Assembly (NCBI GenBank): GCA_016187725.1
Contig: JACPJE010000100.1
Span: 1-48,550 of the forward strand
Reading direction: 5' to 3'
DNA: 48,550 bases
DNA from: Candidatus Latescibacterota bacterium
Lineage (GTDB): Bacteria > Latescibacterota > UBA2968 > UBA8231
Below are positions 43,016 to 48,550 of this stretch, one piece after another. The notes beneath the pieces were generated by a model that did no database searches, was not told where the DNA came from, and worked only from the letters and a program-made list of their open reading frames with translations. The position numbers were made by a program, and so were the translations under genes. Position 1 is the first letter of the stretch, and each line of letters begins with the position of its first letter.

Positions 43016-44173
43016 TCAGCGCAGCAGGGTCAACTGGCGCGTCAGGGTAAAGGGCACGCTTTCTGCAGTACTGCGCATGTGGAGGCGGTAGAGATAGATC
43101 CCGGAGGCCACCTGATGGCCGGCATGATCGGTGCCGTCCCAGGTGACCAGGTAGTGGCCGGGCGCCTGAGCCCCGTCCACCAGGGTGCGCACTTCCTGGC
43201 CGAGCAGGTCGTAGATCTTGAGGCTCACGGTCCCGGCTGCGGGCAGGTTATAGGGGATCTGGGTGCTGGGGTTGAAGGGATTGGGATAGGCCGGCTCCAG
43301 GGCCAAGCCCGCGGGGAGGGCAGCGGCGGCTGGCTTGGCGGCTGCCGTGTGCGGAGGCGCCAGATAGGGGAAGGCGGTGAGGTACTCCGCATCGTTGCCA
43401 TCTACGTCGTCGGTCCCCCCTCCCAAGAGTCCAAGGGAAATGTCGATCACATCGTCGGTCAGCCCCCTGCCGTTGGGATAGAGCGTCGGTTTGGAGGTGT
43501 CGATGGTGAGGAGGTCTGGAGTGAGGATGTCCAGGGGGATGAACTGGCCGTATTTGCCCTTGTCCTGGACGGGTTGCGCCTTGTTAAAGGCATCCTTCAT
43601 CTCCGCGGCGATGAAGAGGGTGTTGATCGCTGGCCGGCCTTTGCGGTCCACGGTGCCCACCCCCTGTTTGTGGGTAGTGGCCCAGATGCCCAGGTTGGCC
43701 CCTCTGCGGGTGAGTCTCTTGAGGTTCAACTCCACGACGATGGCAGCCACGTCGGCCCCGGCAAAGGTGTCCTGGCCGATGGGGCCCTGGCTGAGCAGAT
43801 CCAGATCGAAGAAGAAGGGGTCCTCGCGCCGGCCAGTGAAGAGGTCGGTGACCAGGGGCTTGAGGTTGCCCGTGGTGCTGACCCTGCCGGAGCGGTTGAA
43901 GCGCAGCTCCAGGTTCATATCAGCCAGGGCATTGCCGTCGGTATCGACATGGATCTTGTAGCGCACGTTCGGGTCGAAGAGCCGCGCTTCGGATGCCAGG
44001 AAGGGGTTGACAGTGACCGCGACGATCAGGCTCGGGCCTTTGACAAAGGCGTACAGGTCGTTGATATCCGCAGCCGCATTGGCTTTGGCCAGGGGCGCGT
44101 CCCGGTGATCCGAAGCCTGCAGGCCAGCGGTGGCCAGCAGGAGCACCAGGCCCACTGCAGCGAAGGTTCGCAT
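43016..44173 (-). CDS. DUF4331 protein with C-terminal type IX-type sorting domain
   Basis: A 385-residue exported protein. After the signal peptide (about 1-20) the mature part starts ASDHRDAPLA, the hallmark of DUF4331, whose biochemical role is unknown. Other family features are DINDLYAFVKG and NPNVRYKIHVDTDG-like strands. Residues about 300-385 form a FlgD-like C-terminal domain starting AYPNPFNPSTQIPYNLP and ending ASGIYLYRL, typical of proteins exported by the type IX system or related routes. GAGGAGA precedes the ATG at 44173. The C25 peptidase at 15508 carries a related tail, so they may share an export route. Confidence 0.92.
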   Translation of the reverse strand: MRTFAAVGLVLLLATAGLQASDHRDAPLAKANAAADINDLYAFVKGPSLIVAVTVNPFLASEARLFDPNVRYKIHVDTDGNALADMNLELRFNRSGRVSTTGNLKPLVTDLFTGRREDPFFFDLDLLSQGPIGQDTFAGADVAAIVVELNLKRLTRRGANLGIWATTHKQGVGTVDRKGRPAINTLFIAAEMKDAFNKAQPVQDKGKYGQFIPLDILTPDLLTIDTSKPTLYPNGRGLTDDVIDISLGLLGGGTDDVDGNDAEYLTAFPYLAPPHTAAAKPAAAALPAGLALEPAYPNPFNPSTQIPYNLPAAGTVSLKIYDLLGQEVRTLVDGAQAPGHYLVTWDGTDHAGHQVASGIYLYRLHMRSTAESVPFTLTRQLTLLR

Positions 44174-44481
44174 GGCATCTCTCCTCTGATAGGTTGAATG
44201 AAGGCGCGCAGTGGAGATGAGCAAGGGCTGTGCCCGCGGCCCTGGCCGCTGCTGGCAGGTATCTTAAAGAACAATTAAACAGTGAGTTATTCTTCTTCCA
44301 CCCCCCGGTGTTATCCCTGGTATACAGAGGGCAAAGGTGTTGTCGTGGATATACAGTTTTCGCGCCATCCAGGGAGCGCCAAGGCCTGAGTAGGCGGCAG
44401 CGCGAGACTTAGAAACACAACAGGGAGGTGTGCAGCAGGTTATACGGTGTGGGCGAGATTATACAGGGAGGGAAGCCTCGC
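44174..44481. other. Gene-free gap with four TATACRG sites
   Basis: About 308 bases, AT-richer than its surroundings, between DUF4331 and the GH116-like gene (both minus strand). No gene seen. The heptamer TATACAG or TATACGG occurs at 44321, 44350, 44441 and 44460. The region probably contains the DUF4331 promoter; TTTAATTGTTCTTTAAGAT on the minus strand near 44265-44285 is the best candidate. Confidence 0.35.
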
Positions 44482-46875
44482 TCAACCCTGCGCGGCGGCG
44501 ATGATCCGGTGCACCAGGCCGCCGGGGCGGGTGGGGCCGGCGAAGTCCTGGTGGGCCAGGGCCGCGGGCAGGGACCATAAGTTCATGGACTGGAAATAAT
44601 CGGTCCAGCCCTTGGCCCGGTCGGGTTCGCCGGTGTCGGCCTCGCCCCGGGTGCGGTTGGGCTGCTCCCAGGCGCAGCCCTGGAGACAGATGAGGTTGTG
44701 CCAGGTCCGGTGGGCCAGTTCCAGCCCCAACTCTTTCTTGCCCTCATAGATGCAGAGCAGGGCCAGCATGTTGACCTGGGCCGGGAAGGACCCGTACGCG
44801 CCGTAATCCCAGGTACCGGCCCGAGCCGGGTCCCGGGGCGAGCCATCGGGTTTGGCGTAGTTGACCACTCCGCAACGGGAGAGGGGCACGCAACAGCGGC
44901 GGATGGTCTCCAGGGTGGTCTGCACCCGCCCGGCGGACAGGGCCAGGGGCAGGCCGTGGTGGCGCAGGATACACTCGCCATCGAGCTGAAAGCTGAAGAC
45001 CAAGTCCGACTGCCGGCCGGTCTTGGGATCGAAGCAATTGAGGTAGTGGGTGCCCTGCCACAGGCGTTTTTCCATGGCGTTGGCGCCGGCCTCCAGCCAG
45101 GATCGGCACTGGCGGGCAAAGGCCTCGTCCCCGGCGGCGGCGGCCAGGCGAGCGGTCAAGGCCAACTGGGCCAGGTGCAGATCGCCAGTGTGGGCGGCTA
45201 GGCCGAACCAGCCGGGATAGTCGGCCTCGAACCACTCGCGCGGCGGATTCTCCCGCTGTGGGTCGGGCATGGCGATGATCCGCTCGCCCTCGGTGTACGC
45301 GGGTTCAGCGCACAGGCCCAGGGTCCAGCGGGTGCAGCGCTCCACCACTGGGTAGAACTCGGCGAGCAGTTCAGGGGTGGCGTGGCAGAGCAGAAAGCGG
45401 TCGATCATCGCCACCAGGGAGATGCCGTTGGTGGCGAACTGGTAGCCCCGGGCCGGGGTGGAAAAGCTGGCCGGCGGGGTGTTGGTGGTGCAGCCGCCAA
45501 AGGACCAGGTGGGCGCCCCGTCGGCGAACTGGTACCCTTTGTACCCGCGCAGGGTGGAGAGGGCCAGCTCCGGGAAGAAGTAGACCAGGGGCTGGTTGCC
45601 GTAGAAGGTGTTGGGCAGGCACTCGGTCTGCGGGCAGCCCCGCGGGCACTCGTTCATCCCGAAGAGCCCGTCCTCCTCGCGCACCCAGGCCGGCAGGGCA
45701 GGCCCCTTTTGCGCCCACAGGCTGTCCTCGGCCAGCAGGTGGAGGATGTTGACCAGGCTGTCGCGCAGCCACAGGGGCAGGCGCTCCTCGCCGTACACCA
45801 CCTGCTGCCAGGCCAGGACACGGCGCAGCAGGGCCTGGTGTTCGCGCGCCAGCAGCCGGGCAGTGGCCACCGGGTCTGGATAGTGGCTGGCATACATGTG
45901 GGTGTAGGTGTGCGCTGCCCCGGCCCAGTTGTACCCTCCGGCGTTCCAGGTGGGGGCGCACCAGCACAGGACCAGGCGCACCACCTGTTCCTCCCCCGGC
46001 TCCACGGTGCAGTCCACCGCTGCCGAGGCACCGGGCACTTGCGGCCCGGAGGCGGGCAGGGAGCGGGCGATGCGCGCCCAGTGTTGGCCCTCGGCCCCCA
46101 ACTCCCCGCCCAGGCGCAGGGGCACCCCACCCAGGGCGCCCAGAGTATAAGAAACCAGGGGCGCGTTCACCTCCACCCCCTCGAAGCCCTCGCCCTTGAC
46201 CTGCCGGCGCGCGAAACGGGCGCTGCCGGCCTCCTGGGGGTCGGGGCCGGGAAAGGAGCAGGCCAGGGTGAGGGGCAGCGGGTAGCGGGCGGTGTTGTGC
46301 AGATGGACCTCGAAGACCATGCCCGGCATCAGGGAGGCGCGCAGATCGCCGGGCAGGAAGGCGGTCCAGGCGCGCAGACCCACCTGGAGGGGGCCGTCGA
46401 GTTCGAACTCCACGTCCGCCACCGGGTAGTGGCCCCAGTAGTGGATCTGGGAGACCATGCGCACCCCTTCTAGGTTGAGCCGGCTGACTCCAGGTTTGAG
46501 CGGCTCGGCAAAGGAGGCCCAGCCCTCGCCGCTCCAGCGGCGGTAGGTGCCACCGGGCTGGTACTGGTATTCCCCCACCCCTTCCTTGGGCTGGTCCTGG
46601 GCCAGCACCCAGGTGCGGCCCTCGGCACTCACTCCCAAGAGCGGGGTGTTGAGCGGGCCGCGGCGGGGCGCAAAGGTATTGAAGAGGGAGCAGTACCCCA
46701 GGAGGCCGCTGGCCTCCTGGTCCAGGCAGCCGGTGTCGATATTGCCCAGGGGCATGCCGTTGAACACCTGGTCGGCGCTGCGGTAGAGGATGCCACAGGC
46801 CGGCGCGGAAAAACCGGAGGCGGCAAAGGAGCGCCATTCGCGCGCGGGCAGGTCGAGGGGGAAGAGGGTGGGCAC
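44482..46875 (-). CDS. GH116-like (GBA2/DUF608) glycosidase
   Basis: A 797-residue cytoplasmic protein matching the two-part layout of GH116: an N-terminal beta-sandwich (about 30-330) with FNGMPLGNIDTGCLD, a divergent form of the GIPLGGIGTGC signature, and a C-terminal (alpha/alpha)6 barrel (about 370-780) with CLPNTFYGNQPLVYFFPELALS, WTLGLCAEPAYTEG and KGWTDYFQSMNLWSLPAAL. Family members are beta-glucosidases, xylosidases or glucosylceramidases. I could not place both catalytic acids with certainty, so activity is not assured. GTG at 46875 starts 3 bases after the UroD-like gene, with GAGGAC overlapping its stop, so the two are translationally coupled. Confidence 0.82.
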   Translation of the reverse strand: MPTLFPLDLPAREWRSFAASGFSAPACGILYRSADQVFNGMPLGNIDTGCLDQEASGLLGYCSLFNTFAPRRGPLNTPLLGVSAEGRTWVLAQDQPKEGVGEYQYQPGGTYRRWSGEGWASFAEPLKPGVSRLNLEGVRMVSQIHYWGHYPVADVEFELDGPLQVGLRAWTAFLPGDLRASLMPGMVFEVHLHNTARYPLPLTLACSFPGPDPQEAGSARFARRQVKGEGFEGVEVNAPLVSYTLGALGGVPLRLGGELGAEGQHWARIARSLPASGPQVPGASAAVDCTVEPGEEQVVRLVLCWCAPTWNAGGYNWAGAAHTYTHMYASHYPDPVATARLLAREHQALLRRVLAWQQVVYGEERLPLWLRDSLVNILHLLAEDSLWAQKGPALPAWVREEDGLFGMNECPRGCPQTECLPNTFYGNQPLVYFFPELALSTLRGYKGYQFADGAPTWSFGGCTTNTPPASFSTPARGYQFATNGISLVAMIDRFLLCHATPELLAEFYPVVERCTRWTLGLCAEPAYTEGERIIAMPDPQRENPPREWFEADYPGWFGLAAHTGDLHLAQLALTARLAAAAGDEAFARQCRSWLEAGANAMEKRLWQGTHYLNCFDPKTGRQSDLVFSFQLDGECILRHHGLPLALSAGRVQTTLETIRRCCVPLSRCGVVNYAKPDGSPRDPARAGTWDYGAYGSFPAQVNMLALLCIYEGKKELGLELAHRTWHNLICLQGCAWEQPNRTRGEADTGEPDRAKGWTDYFQSMNLWSLPAALAHQDFAGPTRPGGLVHRIIAAAQG

Positions 46876-46878
46876 GGC

Positions 46879-48042
46879 TCAGTCCTCGTGACAGGCGGAA
46901 AAGAGGGCCTGCAGGTTCTCGATGGGCACCTCGGGGGTGAGCACATTGGCCGGGCCGGCCAGGAGTCCGTTGCCGAATTTCCGGCCCAGGGTGTCGAGGG
47001 TGCGGCGCACCTCATCCTCGATCTGGGACGGGGTGGAGAGGAAGAGGCGCTGCAGGTCCACGGCGCCGCTGAAGGAGACCCTTCCCCCGAAGCGCCGGGC
47101 CACCTCCTCCAGGTCCATGGCCCCCGGCTGCACTGGGTCGAGCACGTCCAGGCCCAGCTCGATCAGGTCATCGACGATGTCGGTGACCTGGCCGCAACTG
47201 TGGAAGATCACCTCCATGCCGCAGCGGTGGGCCTGGGCGAAGAGGGCCCGGTAGTGGTGCTTGAAGAAGTCGCGCCACATCTCCGGCGAGATCATCAGCC
47301 CGGTCTGCGAGCCCCAGTCGTCGGTGAGGAAGACGGCATCGGCGCCCAGTTCTCCCCAGCGGCGGATCAGTTTCAGGGCATAGGCAGCCAGGGCGTCGAG
47401 CAGGCGGCGCAGGGGTTCTTCGCTGGTGTAGAAATCGGCGAAGAGGTCCTCCATGCTGCGCAGGCAGTGCAGGCGCTCGAAGAGCACCAGGTGGATGACG
47501 CCGATGCAGTAGCGGTCGGCCCGGTGCAGCTCGAAGAGGGGCAGGATGGCGTCGAGCCGGCCAGGGGCCAGGGGGTCGGGGAATTGTTCGAGGTACTGGT
47601 CGAGCTGGTCCCAGTTCTTGAGCGGATGGTCCACCGGGGTGGCGCCCACCCCGCCAAAGGCGTGTCCCCAGCGCGTCCCCCATTCGTCCACCCATTCGCC
47701 TTGGCGGGTCATGATCTCGACCGGGTTGAGGCGGGGCTGGCGCGGCTGGTACCCGATGGCGAAGTCGTAGGGGATCAGGGCCACCACGTCGTCGGGGTAC
47801 TGGCAGAAGAGGTCGGCCAGGGCCTGGCCGTGGCGCAGGGCCACGTCGAGGGAGAGGCGCTTGAGCCGCACCGGGCAGCGGCCGGTTCCCCGGCGTCTGA
47901 GCGCCTGCCTGACCCAGGTCTTGCTGGGCGGGGCGGCGCGCTGGGCCGCGTTGACCTGGGCCTCGAAATGGGCGAGCCGGGCCTCCATTTCGGCGAGGGG
48001 CAAGTGGAGGAAATCGGTGACGTCGGAAGTCTGGGGGTTCAT
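46879..48042 (-). CDS. UroD-superfamily protein (methyltransferase-like)
   Basis: A 387-residue TIM-barrel protein of the uroporphyrinogen decarboxylase superfamily. Signature regions are DAVFLTDDWGSQTGLMISPE, MEVIFHSCGQVTDIVDDLIELG, then LDPVQPGAMD and GRVSFSGAVDLQ. The HSCG His/Cys pair is shared with zinc-dependent MtaA/MtbA-like corrinoid methyltransferases, but the protein is longer at the N-terminus (RRRGTGRCPVRLKRL) than heme-pathway HemE, which argues against heme synthesis. GAGGAG is 12 bases before the ATG. It is coupled to the GH116-like gene. The intergenic repeat (copy 2) is just upstream. Exact reaction unknown. Confidence 0.88.
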   Translation of the reverse strand: MNPQTSDVTDFLHLPLAEMEARLAHFEAQVNAAQRAAPPSKTWVRQALRRRGTGRCPVRLKRLSLDVALRHGQALADLFCQYPDDVVALIPYDFAIGYQPRQPRLNPVEIMTRQGEWVDEWGTRWGHAFGGVGATPVDHPLKNWDQLDQYLEQFPDPLAPGRLDAILPLFELHRADRYCIGVIHLVLFERLHCLRSMEDLFADFYTSEEPLRRLLDALAAYALKLIRRWGELGADAVFLTDDWGSQTGLMISPEMWRDFFKHHYRALFAQAHRCGMEVIFHSCGQVTDIVDDLIELGLDVLDPVQPGAMDLEEVARRFGGRVSFSGAVDLQRLFLSTPSQIEDEVRRTLDTLGRKFGNGLLAGPANVLTPEVPIENLQALFSACHED

Positions 48043-48080
48043 CGCAGTATGTCTCCTCTAGTCGCAGTAATCCTGAATTT

Positions 48081-48226
48081 GCGTCGGGGAGTGACCCACT
48101 CCGGTTTTTCCCAAGGCGCGTCCTGCCCCCTCGCGCGCTTCGCTCCGCTACCCCACCGCCCAACCACGCGGACTTCCCTTCCCGGCCTTTCCCCGGGAAA
48201 AACCTCCGGGGTCATCTCCCCGCCGC
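48081..48226 (-). repeat. Intergenic repeat, copy 2 (short form)
   Basis: The same three blocks as at 33088-33344, in the same order and orientation: 48081-48123, 48141-48154 and 48164-48226, but without the long hairpin insert. It fills the gap between the stop at 48231 and the UroD-like start at 48042. On the minus strand it begins with GGGGAG followed by ATG; that frame stays open for 58 codons and ends in a TGA overlapping the UroD ATG. Confidence 0.8.
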
Positions 48227-48230
48227 AGTC

Positions 48231-48550
48231 TCAACCCGCCTCCGATGTTTCCAGCAGGGCACAGCTGAGGGGCGGTAGGCGTAGGGCTATCTTCCCGCCG
48301 GCGGTTGCGGGCTTTTGGACTTCCAGTTTTTGTGCCGACAGGTGCAGGGTCGGGGATTTGCCGAGGCGGGGTTCGGCAAGCTGCACTTGCTGTTCCTGGG
48401 TGGTCCAGGTGGCCAGCACCAGGCCGAAGCGGCCGTCGGGGGCCTGCCAGGCGGCGTGAAAGAGGGCGGGCAACTGGTGGTCGTGGCCGCCGTGCTGCCA
48501 GCGCAGGGTCTGGATGCCGTTGACAGTGGCCGGGGCCAGCATGCGGCCGT
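48231..48550 (-). CDS. C-terminal end of a large protein, probably carbohydrate-active (5' part outside window)
   Basis: The last ~105 residues of a gene entering from the right edge: GRMLAPATVNGIQTLRW, FHAAWQAPDGRFGLVLATWT and KIALRLPPLSCALLET, then a stop at 48231. The strand-rich ending with a final Leu-Pro-Pro-Leu-Ser-Cys-Ala-Leu-Leu-Glu strand resembles C-terminal beta-sandwiches of DUF6259-like or other large glycoside-hydrolase proteins. The assignment is tentative because the catalytic part is not visible. The stop is 5 bases from the intergenic repeat. Confidence 0.6.
   Translation of the reverse strand, partial: GRMLAPATVNGIQTLRWQHGGHDHQLPALFHAAWQAPDGRFGLVLATWTTQEQQVQLAEPRLGKSPTLHLSAQKLEVQKPATAGGKIALRLPPLSCALLETSEAG

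Overview
The window is a 48.5 kb GC-rich chromosomal segment, probably from an uncultured bacterium of the FCB superphylum. My best guess is Latescibacterota or a close relative, and this is an inference. The pointers are: a gingipain-type C25 peptidase and a DUF4331 protein that both end in FlgD-like/type IX-type C-terminal domains (one carries a PNPFNPST motif); a heparinase-like protein ending in tandem DxDxSGxVxFxDFFLFxDAFG repeats; and many sugar-catabolism genes of the Gfo/Idh/MocA, UroD-like, GH116, GH2 and mannonate-dehydratase types. I saw no transposase, phage gene, tRNA, rRNA or CRISPR array.

Region 1 (1-15.4 kb) is housekeeping and cell envelope. It holds the 3' end of aconitase, two paralogous coiled-coil lipoproteins, and an L,D-transpeptidase followed by a secreted relative without the catalytic site and a class A PBP. 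These are followed by a MocA oxidoreductase/citrate synthase operon on the minus strand behind a near-consensus promoter. A GT-C-like membrane protein, a CDF metal transporter, and a translationally coupled pair (GT39-like glycosyltransferase and O-antigen ligase/polymerase) complete it.

Region 2 (15.5-24 kb) is secreted material: the 1828-aa C25 peptidase, two small proteins, and the heparinase II/III-like protein with a dockerin-like tail and an apparent CTG start.

Region 3 (24-48.5 kb) is a polysaccharide/sugar-degradation island read mostly on the minus strand. It contains a Cys-nucleophile alpha/beta hydrolase, a mannonate dehydratase-like protein, a family-10-like glycosyl hydrolase, a D-2-hydroxyacid dehydrogenase, a GH116-like glycosidase and a UroD-like protein. 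It is littered with gene wreckage: a sialidase 3' end, a GH2 gene with nonsense, frameshift and deletion lesions, a glycosidase start fused out of frame to a UroD-like 3' part, and a 5'-less C-terminal module. Regulatory genes are scattered through it: a 1396-aa multi-GAF hybrid histidine kinase built from two copies of a 503-residue unit, a receiver-HDOD protein, and a GAF-AAA-Fis regulator.

The most interesting signals are a dispersed intergenic repeat at 33.1 and 48.1 kb, each copy sitting exactly between a minus-strand stop and the next minus-strand start; the duplicated A-B-A sensory array with a repeated VDVPF/GTLA module; an in-frame PIN-fragment/GNAT chimera inside a segment bounded by truncated genes; and a 14-bp tandem duplication that supplies separate stop codons to two convergent genes.
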